The notes: generated from the letters alone by a model not told the origin. A stretch of 64,000 nt of DNA from Adineta vaga (GCA_021613535.1 CP075497.1:13392001-13456000), one strand, 5' to 3'. Counted from the first letter of the stretch, positions 23,900 through 36,532 are shown. Numbers and translations: made by a program.

Positions 23900-24336
23900 T
23901 GCCTCATTAATGTTCCATAATTGAGACCCATCATCGTTTGGAGGCCAGGTATATACCTTACCTTTGTGACAATCCAGTTGACGACCTGTCGCCACGTTTT
24001 TAAATCAATACTGATTATGACTATGATGAAGCATTTTTCATTTCTCAAAAGTTGCCGCCATTAGGTGCATGACTATAAATATCACCGGCATGATTACTAT
24101 CAAGTTGAAGACCTGTAGCAACGTTTTTTTATCTAATAGAAGCCATTGCCAGGTAATAAGTCCCATTTTTGATCATTATCATTACCTCTAAACAAATATG
24201 CACCACCCTGATGACTACTAAACAAAGTGAGACCTTTTGATCTATATTGCCAACTCGGCATTGGATCACACCCTAGTGGTGCAATTATTACCCTTCTTGC
24301 GTTTGTTTCCAAAACAAATAGACTGGAAATTACCAC
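23900..24336 (-). pseudogene. Ricin-type (beta-trefoil) lectin-like remnant
   Basis: The minus strand has tandem, related pieces: GGAYLFRGNDNDQKWDLLPG, NVATGLQLDSNHAGDIYSHA followed by PNGGNF, and NVATGRQLDCHKGKVYTW followed by PPNDDGSQLW. The repeated ATG.QLD...G..Y..PN.G..Q.W pattern is that of carbohydrate-binding ricin B repeats. Several stops (TAG near 24133 and a TGA after GGNF) and a frame change interrupt it. It is a degraded lectin domain, perhaps once part of a larger protein. Confidence 0.55.
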
Positions 24337-24339
24337 AAA

Positions 24340-25831
24340 AAAGTGAAATTAAAGCATTGAAATTATTCAATGTATTCATTTTTTAACCGAAGATCTGAAA
24401 TAAGAAGAGAATTTTTTTATTACACTTATCCTATATTTGAAATAGTTAAACTCAAAGAAAAACTTTGAAATTCTTCAGTCTTAAGTTAGTTGTGTCAAAT
24501 AAACTCAACAAATACATTAAAATAACAAAGTGAATACCTCTTCGAAACATCTCGGAGTGTTTTTCATTCCTAAAACTTGATTTCAAAGCAACCTTGAAAT
24601 CATTGTAGAGACAAAAATGCATCTATTGTCACATCTTTAACACGCGAAAACATTAAAAACAAAAATGAATACTATAAAAATAGTGATTTTCAATTGTTTA
24701 TGAGTTTTTCTACATAAATATTAGTCAAGGAACTTTTCGTTGAATAACAACTATCGGAATAGGATACACAATCAAATTATATCACAAAATCTATCTTATA
24801 GTCAGAATTACTCACTGAAAATTGCCAACAATAGTATGGAATGAATGAAACTATTGGAGTCTCTCGCCGTATTTATTTAGATAATATTTCATACGAAAGA
24901 TGCTTTCTGCCCGCAACGTGGGAAATAGAATAAGAGCCTTATGAGAACAAATTTTCTCCCTCCAATATTCCCATCGTCATTTCCATGGGAATGGGAATAA
25001 AATAATATTGTAGTTAAGAGAATTATTTATGCAAAACACAAAAATGTTCAGAAGAAAAAATAAATAAAGTAAAAGAATTAATAGAAAATGATTAAGAAAA
25101 ATGAGAAAACCTTAAAAAAAAAACACAAGTTCATGTGATAGAATTTACGAATATCTTTCGTATTTATATGAATATTTATTCGAAATATAACATTGATAGA
25201 TTCGATTTTACGATGAAAAAGAGTATATAATTAATTTCAACTTCGATTGATTCAAACTGCTAAATTTCTTATGTAAATTGAAAATCTTCACATATATCAA
25301 TAACAGAAACTGAACTCAAATTTTGAAGGTCATATTGAAATTGAGATATTTCCTCTTGAAACATCTTTGAACAGATGTTTAAAAATTTTAATTTAGGTAA
25401 ATATGTTCAATTAAAAATAAAGTCGATGGATGATAATGAGTTGTAAGTTGTTCAAGATTTGTTAATCCTGTACATCATTTATTCGAAAAGATCTATTTTA
25501 AATGATGAGAATTGTGATGCTTCTTTTACAATTTCTTGTTCCATAAAATGTAACAGAAACAAAAGAATAATCTGAATATTCATTTTTTGAAGTTAATGTT
25601 AATGAAGTTACATTTAGGAAAATAATATTGATTTGTTTCTTTCTATTAAGATTTTAGAATAAATTGTTAAATATTTTAGTTTATCAAATGTATTTCTATA
25701 TGATTATTATATCTTTTTATACTTGATTTTAATTCAAATTTATGAAATAGATAAAGTATATTATAAATGAATGATGAATTATTTGATATAGAATATTTTG
25801 TATACTAATTATGTTTATAATTCCAAAAATC
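24340..25831. other. AT-rich intergenic
   Basis: No gene, RNA or clear repeat seen. Confidence 0.35.
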
Positions 25832-25884
25832 ATGGTGTGGGTGTGGGTGAAGATTATTAGAATACCTACATTCATACCCTCAAG
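25832..25884. repeat. Hairpin-family copy
   Basis: The left arm TGGTGTGGGTGTGGGTG faces CCTACATTCATACCCTCA; the spacer is about 18 bp. Confidence 0.6.
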
Positions 25885-26025
25885 ACTGTATCAGAAGAAG
25901 TATTACAATTACCATCAAAACATTTGAAGTCTAACAAGAAAAACTTAGGATCGTTAAAAAAACTCTTCAGATTTCTAGAATAGAAGTGTTATTTGTTGTA
26001 GAGAACAATATTTTTTTTTATAATA

Positions 26026-27773
26026 TCAAAGTTGTCGTGGAGATATCCGCATCCACATTCCATATCGAGGTCTAAAAGATAAAAAAAAAAGTCTGAAATA
26101 TAAGGTATGATCTCTACATAGTTCACCTCATGGTAATGGCAACAGCTGGAACATACATCTGACCCGGTACAAGTTCGAAATGAAATTGTCGCACAATGGT
26201 TGCTAATAGGATTTTAGCTTCTATCATTGCGAAATTTTGTCCAATACATGAACGAGAACCAGCAGCAAACGGTAGAAATGCTTCTGATTGACCCCGATCA
26301 AATCTTGATGGATCGAACTTGGATGGTTCTGGCCAATATTTCTCTGAACTAATATCGTAGATAAGAAAATATATTAAATAGAAATGAGAATAGAGAATGA
26401 TCTCATTACTGATGAAGCATATATAAATTGATAACAAGTTCTGTTCCTTGTTTGATTTGGATATGTTTACCATCACTAGCTATCAAAGTATTGTCTTCAA
26501 CTGCTGTACGAAATAGTAGAGGCACTGAAGGATAAAGTCGTAATGTTTCTTTCAATACCGCTTCCGTATAGGGAAGTAAAGAAAGCATTGAAGCGTTGAA
26601 TTCATTGTCAATACTCATCACTGAATCAACTTCATCCAGACAACGTTGATACACCTCGAGATTCGATGCCAAATTGTAGAGCGCCCATGTCATTAAATTG
26701 GACGTGGTTTCATGTCCAGCAGCCACTACAAGATTTCACTGGATTAACTAACAATGTGAACAAATTTCAAACACTCACCAAAAGTGATTGCTTCCTCATA
26801 GATTTCTTCATCAGTGAATTTTTTCTGTTTACCATCGTCTCGTGCCGCTAACAGTAGATCAAGTAAATCAGGTCCTGAATGCGAATGAAGGAGAGAAAGG
26901 ATTCAAATAACTCGTGAAATATTAAAAGTGAATCAAACCTTTACAAGCTGACTTTGACAAGCCTTTCTTTCGTTCATCAATAATATGTTGAACAACACGT
27001 TTAATTTCTCTCATCGATGCATCAATGCGTAATTTGCTTGGCAATGGTAATCGATTGACGAGCGGAATTATAGCCAGTAATTTAAAAGCTCGTTTCTCCA
27101 CTTCATCCAATGCCACAGCAATATTGCGAGTAACTGTTTCGTAAGCTGGTTTTTCATTTTGAGCACTCATTCCAAAGACACATCCAGCTAAAATATTGAG
27201 CGTAAGATGTGCCATCTCTTTGTGAATATCAATTGTCAACACATGGTTCTGATTCTGTCTCGCAGATACTGTCCATTGGTTAAGATAATGTGATGTCGTT
27301 TCAATCATAAGTGATACCATTGAATTCAAATTTTGATAATGAAAGGCAGGAGCTATGAGTCGTCGATGATAAGCATGCGTATCATTTTCTGCCAATATAA
27401 GATTATTGACACCAATGATGTTGTTCAACATTGATCGTACGAAAGTCGACTTGTGATAAGCGCGAACATTGGTCTTCAAAACACCGTCAATTAGTTGTGG
27501 ATCACTGACAAGAAAGCCCATAATAGGACCAAACGACATTTGATAATACTCACCATATTTTTTTGTCATATTTGCAGCATACTCCAAATGTTTGTTGTTG
27601 AGTATGGCCCAATGCATACGAAGTATGTCACCTATAATCGGTATGTATCGTCCTGGGATGCCTTGTGATCGAAAATGTCTATACGTTCGCCATGAATCAA
27701 GTATCCAAAAATTTGCAAGATGATAGAAGACGAACAACAACAATACTCCACCTAATATCACAGTCAACCACAT
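26026..27773 (-). CDS. Cytochrome P450 monooxygenase (CYP3/CYP4-like), 5 exons
   Basis: The exons are 26939-27773, 26779-26874, 26410-26725, 26127-26348 and 26026-26071; all phases agree and give 504 residues, a normal P450 length. The start is the ATG at 27773, which opens an N-terminal membrane anchor (MWLTVILGGVLLLFVFYHLA), so the enzyme should sit in the ER membrane. Hallmarks are the I-helix AAGHETTSN, the K-helix ETLR in LKETLRLYPSVPL, YWPEPSKFDPSRFD, and the haem-binding loop FLPFAAGSRSCIGQ, whose Cys ligates the iron. The family inserts oxygen into lipophilic substrates (xenobiotics, fatty acids or steroids); the substrate is unknown. No disabling change is seen. A C-rich hairpin arm (TCTCACATCCTCAGG) lies about 60 bp upstream of the start. 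Confidence 0.93.
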
Positions 27774-28037
27774 GTTCTTTGAAAATTTCGAAAATATTTG
27801 ATAAAGTCTTCTTTTCTCTCTCACGCTCTCACATCCTCAGGTGATATAATAGATCTACATATGGTCACCTGTACTCACTCAAAAAAGATAACAATATATA
27901 CTCGATTTTGTTCGATGAGTGCTACAGTTTATTTATACAAATGTGAAGTCTTGAAGTTGTTCTAGTATTCCATAATGTTCTTTTGTTTTTCCGTAGGCTT
28001 CTTGTATTGACAAATGTATATTTCTATTCTTCAAGTT

Positions 28038-28124
28038 TGAGAGTGAACGTGTGTTAGACTGAAGAGAAGACTATCACCCCACACCCACACCCACACCCAC
28101 ACCCACACAATCACCCACATCTTT
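28038..28124. repeat. Hairpin-family copy with a tandem (CCCACA)n tract
   Basis: The left arm TTGAGAGTGAACGTGTGTT faces a C-rich arm that contains about five tandem ACACCC units (28077-28106), then CACCCACATCTTTAAG. ACACCC/TGTGGG is the unit reported for Adineta telomeres. It lies between the divergent P450 and U-box genes. Confidence 0.65.
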
Positions 28125-28285
28125 AAGATGATTTTAAGTTGGAAGAAATCGACTTCTATTTTTCTCTATGCTTTTAACATGATTAAGTGATGACTAATGC
28201 TTCTTTTGAAGAACAGAACAATTTTCATGATTCACATTGAGGAAGTAAATGAATAAGTTCTGTTTTTTCGTCATATTCATTCATC

Positions 28286-29256
28286 ATGGCAAGAAGTAAC
28301 AGTGAACAGAATAGCGATAATGACGATCTTATTTGTCCCATCACCATGGAATTATTTCGTGATCCAGTAACTGCAAGTGATGGACGTGTTTATGAACGAT
28401 CAGCAATCACACAATGGATTATTAAACATGGTACTAGTCCATTTACTAGACAACCATTGCAATTGAATGAATTGCAACCAGATGATCATTTAAGACAATT
28501 GGCGGCATGTCGTCGAAATTCAGTCGTTTCATACAACGTACAAAAGGGCACAATCACTTTGCCACCACTACGAACTAGTTCACGAAATGCTAGACCTATA
28601 CATTCCGGAGAACTTAGTAATAGAACAGCCATGGAGCCTGTTAATAACGATTGTAATAAAGGTGCAATTTGCTCGTGTTCCATTCGTATAGCAATTCCTT
28701 TGGGAATTGTATTCATAGTATATGTTCTACCTATCGTTTTAATAAATACAATTGGAAAATCACATTCGTCTTCAAGTAAGTAATTCTAATAGAGAAAAAT
28801 AAAGTTATTGAAATAATCTATTTTGTTTTTCTTTTATATATTTAATTAGCATCATCAATTTCATCCAACACAATATTTAACACAACAACAAATTTTTCAA
28901 ATGTATTAACAACAATGAGTTCAACATATACACCACCACATTATTTGACATTATCTAATTCTCACTATTATATTGTACGTAAAGTATTTATCAACATTTC
29001 TGGTTATTACGAAATTAAAAGTAATAGTGTCATAGATCTATATGGATATTTATATAATAAATCATTCAATGCATCAAATCCAATGATGAATTTACTTATA
29101 AGAGATAATAATAGTGGTGGTTTACAACAGTTTCGTGTACGACTTAATCTTTCTTATTCCTCTGTATATGATTTAGTGATCACTACCTTTTTACCAAATG
29201 TCACAGGATCGTTTTCTGTCTCAGTGGGTGGTCCAGCGACAGTAATTATCCAGTAA
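28286..29256 (+). CDS. Membrane U-box protein with C-terminal ectodomain
   Basis: Two exons, 28286-28775 and 28850-29256 (A|GTAAGT ... TTAATTAG), give 298 residues. The N-terminus is a U-box: DLICPITMELFRDPVTASDG, YERSAITQWI and SPFTRQPLQLNEL, the E2-binding fold of ubiquitin ligases. A TM helix follows (IAIPLGIVFIVYVLPIVLI, about 145-163). After it comes a Ser/Thr-rich linker and a domain with SNSVIDLYGYLYNKSF, LLIRDNNSGGLQQF and LPNVTGSFSVSVGGPA, which I associate with a common bdelloid extracellular beta-rich module. So a cytosolic ubiquitin ligase may be coupled to an outside sensor. The function is inferred. Confidence 0.85.
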
Positions 29257-29594
29257 AAACTGTCTCCATCTTCCATTTATTTTTATTCGAGAAAAATACT
29301 GAATGAAAATAATTTTAAGATCATTGAGAGTCTATTCATTTTTTTTATTCCAATCAACTTGTATTTTTTTCATGATCATAATCAATGTGATTGGTTTTCT
29401 AAAATTATTGATGAATTTTTTTGAAGGTGTAGGTGTGGTTGATACATAAATATGTTGTCTACACTCAATCTTACACTCCCATTCTTTCTTCAAATAATAG
29501 AAAACTTATCTAAAGAAATATCTCAATAGTATTTTTTTGTTTTTTCAAAGAAAAAGTTTAAAAAAAGACCTTGATCAACATCATTTTGTCTGTC

Positions 29595-29634
<40 letters not shown>

Positions 29635-30504
29635 TTATTAAAACAGAGAAAATAATAATATAATTGTAATATGTCCGATGTTACCTAGATAAATATTTTT
29701 TTAGTTAAGTAGAATATCTATTTCAGAGGAAATTACAAAACAATAACTTTTTCATGATCATATAGTGTTTCAATATTATAAAAAAATGATTAAAAAAAAA
29801 TTAATGAAAGAAAGAAAGTGAAGTATCATAGAATTGAAAATTCGAAGATATGTATTTACATTTTCTGAGTGAAAAATTATATTTAGAAAAATCAAAAAGT
29901 ATTGTTAGAAACTGGGTTTTCTTTGAATAGATAGAACATCGTTTTTCTTTGTATATTTTTATCTTATTTGATCAATATCAAATTAAAAATAACGTAGTTT
30001 CTCTTATAATAAATAATCATCTGTATATACATTAACATATTTACTTTATAAATTAGATGAATTTAAAAAAAATAATAATTGAAATTAGATTTATTTTTTT
30101 TTAACATTATATTATATTATATTATATTAAAATATTTTCTTTTATTTTCTATAAACTTCCATTAAGAATATTAAAAAGTTTAATTGATTTTATAAAAATA
30201 AATATTTTTAAATAATATATTATCTTTTATCATCTTATTCAATAATAAAATCTCATTTTATAACTTTTGAAATTGTAATTAAAGTTTAAAAAGTATTTTT
30301 ATATTTAAATAATAAATTAAAATATCGAAAGTCATGCGTTGTTTTAATAATATCACTTTTATTTTCACATTCACTTGAATAAATTAAAATCGGAAATTAC
30401 TAAACAATATTTCTACGTAGTTATTATTAACTATAGAATAAAAATATATATCGAAAATTTCTATTAACACAATTTTATTTTTTCTTCTCTCATAAACATA
30501 AAAT
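29257..30504. other. Very AT-rich intergenic with hairpin copy and (TA)n
   Basis: A hairpin-family copy lies at 29421-29485 (TTGAAGGTGTAGGTGTGG facing ACACTCAATCTTACACTCCC). A (TA)n microsatellite spans about 29599-29632. The remainder is A/T-rich without ORFs. Confidence 0.5.
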
Positions 30505-33500
30505 ATGTCTTTGTTGAAGAATTATCTTCGTACTCTAAATTTTTTTGAACCAAAACCTAACAGTGATGAAAGAGAAAGTGAACAACAACGACGATGGAAT
30601 ATTATTGCTACTCGAATTTATTTGTTAATCCTAATTATTGCTCTTATTATTGTAGCTCTCATTTCATGGATGGATTCTCAAACAATAATAGTAACATTAG
30701 AACATCCGACTGAAGAACAGTTTAAAACTCTTCCTATTGATGTTCAATGTCCTTGTTCTCAAGTTTCTATTTCATATGGTGATTTCACTTCGATTCAAAC
30801 AATATTTCATCCAATATGTTCCAGTACTTTTATCTCTGATGAATGGATTAGAACAATTAATTCTGGATCAAATGCTACGCGTTTTAAACAAACAGATTTT
30901 CGAAAATATGGAAGTGCTTACTTTCAATCACTGGCTAGTTTTTGTCGTCTATCGAAATTAAATGTTGAACAGAGTATTATATCATTGTATTTGAATACTT
31001 TTCTTAGTCCAAAAGTCTTAATGAAAACAACTCTTGATTCACAAACACAATCAGCTATAGATCAATTTCAACGTACAGCACCTAATTCATTTGCATCTCA
31101 ATTACAACTAATACGACAAACGACTCGAGATAATGATCTTATATCTGGTCTTCAATCAAATAAATATTTAGAATATTCGTCACTAACTGACAGATTTGTT
31201 GTGTCGATTCCGTTAGGTACTTCATCAAATCCTAATTATCCTCCTTGTAATTGCATTAGCAGTATCGATTGTATATTACCATCGCAAATAGTTAATTCTT
31301 TTAATGGATTGAAAATTGATTTTAATGAAGGAAATATTTTAATGGAAATACCTGGATTTGTATGGAGTTGTTTACCAGTAAATGGAATTCTTTTCTCAAC
31401 ACTCGAATGTTTGTATAATCAAACATGTTTAGATGAACTTACTTCATATTTTACAACAACAAATCAATTCTTAGCAATGAAGGAAATACATAACAGTGAT
31501 TTCACAGCAAATTCTACTGTCAAATCTATGATCGATGTTTTAATGGTAGAAAAATGGACATCAATAATTTCTTATGAAAAATATTATGCTCAATGTGCTC
31601 CTATATTATGCACATATCTCACAATACAACGTCATAGTGTGTTATTTGTGTTAACAAGACTTATTGGTATACTAAGTGGTTTAACTCTTATCTTAGGATT
31701 GATGATTCCAATAATTGTTTCATTTATACGACGTCGATTATATCCTGAGCCAAGTCCACGTATTGCTTGTAAGTAGAATTTTATAGACTTGTACTTATTG
31801 AGAATATTTATTAATTTCTTTTTTTATTCTATTTTTAGTATTTGATCATTTACGTCAATTGAAAATAAAACTTTTGAAGATATTAATTGAACTTAATATT
31901 TTCAAACGTTATCCAAGTAATGATCGACAAATTTGTTTTCAACGTTATGCCACTCGATTTCACATATTATTCATTATAATTTCATTAACGACGTTAACGT
32001 TTTATTATTCAGTAATTAAAGTAAATTATCTTTCAATTATTCATAATCCAACTGTTTTTGAATATAATCAACTTGAACAAATTTATTCCGATAGTCTCTC
32101 ATGTCCATGTTCTTCAATTTCAACAAATTATTCAACTTTCATAACTATTGAACCTCATTATCATCAATTGTGTTTAAGTGATTTTGTTACACCACAATGG
32201 ATTAAATATTTCTTTTCAGTAAATGATGCTGAAGTTTTTTTTGGTGATTATCGAATAACGGCTTTATCTCACTTTCAATCACTTATAACGTTTTGTCAGC
32301 AAGCTCAACAAACAATCAATAATAGTCTGGGTATATTTTTTCAAACAGAATATATAAGCCCACATGTTGTTTCTCAACAAATATTGGTGTCTGAAATGAA
32401 TGTACTTATCAATGATTGGAAATTGACAACTCTTAATCAATTTGTATACACAATTCAACTTATCGGGACCATCACCCAAGGAAATCAGTTGGCAAATAGT
32501 GGTGTGAATTTCGATTTAGTTGCTTATGCGGATTCACTAAACGTAACAATAGAACCCAAGGTCTCTTCTAACTGTTCTTGTGCTTTATCTTCAACATGTC
32601 GTTTTGTTATTGGTATTTACAACTATAATGCATCTTCGACAGATTTGATCGAATTATATCAAGTCCCTAATTTCTTTCGAAGTTGTTATTTAGTCGAAGC
32701 TCTTCTAGAATCAACATTAGAATGTTTTTATAGTCTTCGGTGTATGAAAAAAATTGATGAATATATATCTGGTGGAACACAATTTAATTTTTCTGCTCTG
32801 AGCAAAACTCGCAATTCACCATATGAGAAAGTTGAATCAATCATTAATAAACTTATGGTTGATTCTTGGTCATGGAATGTCGCTTTTGCTTCATACTATA
32901 ATTCATGTGCTCCTGCATCATGTACATTTGAGTACGTACGTCGAAATAATCTTTTCTTCATTGTGACAACAATAACTGGTGCTTTTGGTGGTTTATCACT
33001 TGGTTTTCAACTTATTATTTTAATTATTCTTCGTGTTATCGAAAAATTAATTGAAGATTCTTCTCATATTAGTATGATGCATTTTATAAGACGATTATTT
33101 AGTTGTCAAGATGAACATCAATTGATACGACGATTGCATTTTATTTTAGTGATCATATCTCTATTTATTCTCTATTTATTTTCTGCTTTCAAAACTGAAA
33201 TAATGACTGTAGAAGTGAAGAAACCACTACTTTCTGACTATCAAGATTTGATTAGAAGATTTCCTGATTCAGTACAATGTTCTTGTTCACAGATATCAAT
33301 TACCTATCATACGTTTCTCAATATTACACCTCGTTTTCATAAAGTATGTTCAAGTGTCTTTGTGTCGAAAACTTGGATCGAATATCTGTACAATCCAGGG
33401 AAACTTTCTCGTCGTTATGATTATACCGATTTTCTATACTCAGCCACTGCACAATTTCAATTACTCGCGTCACTTTGTCAACTATCACAACAAGCAGTAA

Positions 33501-34204
33501 ATGAATCAATTTCACAATTAATTCAAAGTAATTTCATTAATAGTCAACTCTTATCGCCGATTTTATTTAATAAACGAATTCAAAAAGTTATTACTCAATT
33601 TCAAATGGCCATACCAAGATTATTTTTAAGTATTCTCTCTTTAATTCGAGAGACAACAGGTGCGAATATGATAATCACGACATTTTCTACAAGCTGGGTG
33701 CTCGATACTTCTTCAACTACAAGTAATAATCTACGTATAAATACAGCACCTTTAATTTATAATGGATGCAGTTGTTCTGTATCAGCAAAATGTGTTCAAC
33801 CATCCCGAAACATGTTAGCTGGTTGTTATCCACTGGAAGCTTTGTTGCAAACAACACTAAAATGTCTCTATAATCAGGAATGTATCGATTCAAGTAGAAC
33901 GTTCAAAGCAATGATACTTTCTTCTTCAAATCCTAGTCGTTTTAATATTAATTCAACAATTGAATTAATTATGAACGAACTGATGGTTGAACAATACCTA
34001 AGTAACATATATTTTGAAGATTATTTTACTCAATGTGCACCATTATCGTGTACCTATTCGTATATTGTAAAAAGTAATCTAATTGACGGAATGACAAGCC
34101 TCATTTCACTTTATGGTGGTTTGGTGATTATTTGTCGAGTACTTGCTGTATTAATTATTAAACAATTTCGACGTCAAACAATAAGAATTAATCCACATTA
34201 CTGA
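30505..34204 (+). CDS. Gene B: three fused 2-TM Cys-rich units (intact paralogue of gene A)
   Basis: Exon 1 is 30505-31768 and exon 2 is 31839-34204. The 70-bp intron (GCTT|GTAAGT ... TTTTTAG|TA) removes an apparent stop and gives 1209 residues; exon 2 has no ATG at its start. Each unit has a cytosolic tail, TM1, a glycosylated Cys-rich ectodomain (CxCS near TM1; HxxCxSxFV..WI; a CxC pair; STLECxYNQxC-like; CAPxxCxY) and TM2 with a GGL-like turn, then a basic linker of about 40 residues to the next unit. TM1 of unit 1 is about 34-55. Units resemble the same-numbered units of gene A. Topology and number suggest a pseudo-trimeric surface receptor or channel; this is inference. No named family recognised. 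Confidence 0.85.
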
Positions 34205-34690
34205 CATCGTTAATTGTACTTTATATATTCTGATCTAAAATCACCAAAATGAAGAAAACAATACGAAAATAAAAACTAATATCAGATACGTAATGATCAT
34301 TTTCCCCGAAGAAAATAAAAATTTTGTGCTATGATAATGAGGATCATACAAAATAATATTCAGAAGAATTAATACCCATACCCTCAAGAAAACTCGCTTC
34401 AGTCTTTTTATTCGTTAATAAATGACGTTTTGACTTAAACGAAAACCATATCATATCGCACTTCGAACGACTTCTAAAGGTGTTATGATGAAGTACAAAA
34501 CAAAAGTATATCGAGAAATGCGAGAATAGGGTATGAATGTGAGTAGAATATTTACATATCAATCTCATTCTCACCCACACCCTCAAATATAGACAAAGAG
34601 TACAGTTACACATTAACATCTTCATTCTCAAGATTCGAAATTTTTATTTGAAATCAAAAATAAGATATTTTCGTTTTACGATTTAATTCT
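34205..34690. repeat. Intergenic with two hairpin-family copies
   Basis: At 34528-34587, AGGGTATGAATGTGAGT faces CTCATTCTCACCCACACCCT, a clear copy. At 34337-34386 a weaker one ends ATACCCATACCCTCAAG. Confidence 0.5.
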
Positions 34691-34692
34691 CA

Positions 34693-36247
34693 TTAAGAAA
34701 TAAAATAAAATTTTTGAATTCGATGATTGTCTTGATCACTAACATAAAGATTTTCTTCTAAATCAAATGATAAATCAGTGGGCCATTTCAATTGATCTGA
34801 TTCTCTTTCTCCTACATTTTCACCGACAATAATTTCACCTACTGAACCTCCTTCACTCCAACGAATTATTCGATTATTATAACGATCTGCCACAAAAATA
34901 TTATTATAATTATCGATAAACAATCCTTCAGGATCATTCAATTGATTAAGTTTATTTCCTTGACCATTTCATCACACGATGATTCAAACTATCTGATATA
35001 TAAATTGATTGTTCATCATCAACAAACATATAAGAAGGATACTTCAATTGATTAAGTTGATCTCCCCATCCGTTTCCTTCAGCAACTAATGTTCCATCTT
35101 TTCCTTTTATTTCTCCCATTTTCCATCGTCTCACATCTTTTTTTATATAATCAGAAACATAAAGAAATCGATATTTATCTATTGCTAAACCATAACAATC
35201 GATGTTTTTAATAAGAATTTCTTGTTGAGTTTGATTGAACCATTGAATTACTCGTTTATTGTCTCGATCAGCAATAATCAATGAATTATTTTGTTCACCG
35301 ACAATTATATCTGTTGGATTATACAATTGATTTATTCTTGTTCCATTTCCATTACCACCAGCAATAATATCTCCTTGATTTTCATTGAATTTCCAATGAA
35401 TAATACGATGATTCAAGAAATCAGCAATAAAAATATTATTATTTCGATCAATAAGCATTCCAGAAGGACCATTGAGTTGATTTAATTTGTTTCCTTTTCC
35501 ATTACCTCCAGCGACTGTGATTTCCTCTTGTTTCCATTTGTTGAATTTCGTTTCTGAATATAAGATAAAAGAGAAATATCAAAAGACACTTCGCGGATGA
35601 ATAAGCGTCGAGTACATGTTTAACACTGATAACAAATTTTAGTCTCTCATTTTCGATGTGAAATATTGATAAGTTGAAAATATTCTGCTGAAACTTACTT
35701 GTCGTTGTAATCTCCGTTGGTGTGATGGTAGTTGTCACTATTCATCAATACAAAACTTCTCAACTTTCGACGAAAGAATGAATTATATAATTTCTACTTA
35801 TACTTGTTGATATTGATGGACAAATGTTTTCACTCATCATTGATACTGGATAACAAACAGGATCGTTCCTACATCGAGAGTGATGAACACACACATGATC
35901 TGGATCAGAACATTCTTGTGAAGATTCACATGGTATAAGTTGAGAACAGAATTTCCAGAGGAAAGTACAAACACCAACATTATTAGCACCGACCATAGGA
36001 AAACAACCACAAGCACTATTAGTCGAACATCGATCATAAGGAGTTGTACTATCACATACTTGAGAGTTTATTCGAACTATCAGACATAATTATACTAAAG
36101 AGTAAATCTATAAGATATAATAGCAAACAAATCTATCAAACTAGAATAGAATATATTCAATGTCGAAAAGTTTAGAAAAAAAAAATGAAATTTTCAATAC
36201 CTTAAAGTAACAAAAACGAAACCAGTGATTGTTGTTTTTCTTGTCAT
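34693..36247 (-). pseudogene. NHL-repeat (beta-propeller) protein with Cys-rich head, disrupted
   Basis: A possible first exon (MTRKTTITGFVFVTL, start 36247) precedes a Cys-rich exon (RCSTNSACGCFPMVG, CTFLWKFCSQLIPCESSQEC), a Thr-rich linker exon (TTTITPTEITTT) and a long propeller exon from about 35560. At least five NHL-type blades follow the pattern NNNIFIADFLNHRIIHW, then GG.G.G..NQL..P. NHL propellers usually bind ligands; this one would be secreted or membrane-bound. At about 34950 MKW joins directly to GQGNKLNQL in another frame, losing about a dozen residues; the last blade then reads on to 34693. The exon 1-2 phase is also unclear, so I call it a probable pseudogene. Confidence 0.65.
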
Positions 36248-36532
36248 TGTAGAATTGAATTTAAATGACAAAATATTGTTTCCTAACAAATATGTAATCT
36301 TTTGATAATTGATAAAAAAAAAGAAAAGAAAAAATGATATCGCTTTTATCGATTATAATATAGTTAATCCTATAGTGTATCTTGAGGATGAGGCCTTTCT
36401 CTTCCCAGCATCGACAAAGTCAATGTTTCTGTATTTCGTATTATCATTATGGATAATTGAGAATTTTTCATATTGGAATTTTCTCTTTTCCTTTACCAGT
36501 AAATTCTTTTTAATTTTTTTCTGACGAAATCT

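Noticed and set aside
28075-28110. True chromosome end or telomere
   Set aside because: Only about five units, inside a hairpin and flanked by intact genes on both sides.
29599-29632. (TA)n tract as a replication or regulatory site
   Set aside because: Plain dinucleotide microsatellite in AT-rich DNA; no further support.
31769-31838. Gene boundary between two separate genes in the 30.5-34.2 kb region
   Set aside because: The segment has a GTAAGT donor and TTTTTAG acceptor that keep phase, and the downstream frame has no ATG, so it is better read as an intron.
35732-36055. Several overlapping plus- and minus-strand ORFs here
   Set aside because: Only the minus-strand Cys-rich frame has conserved-looking Cys spacing and splice sites; the others are shadows.
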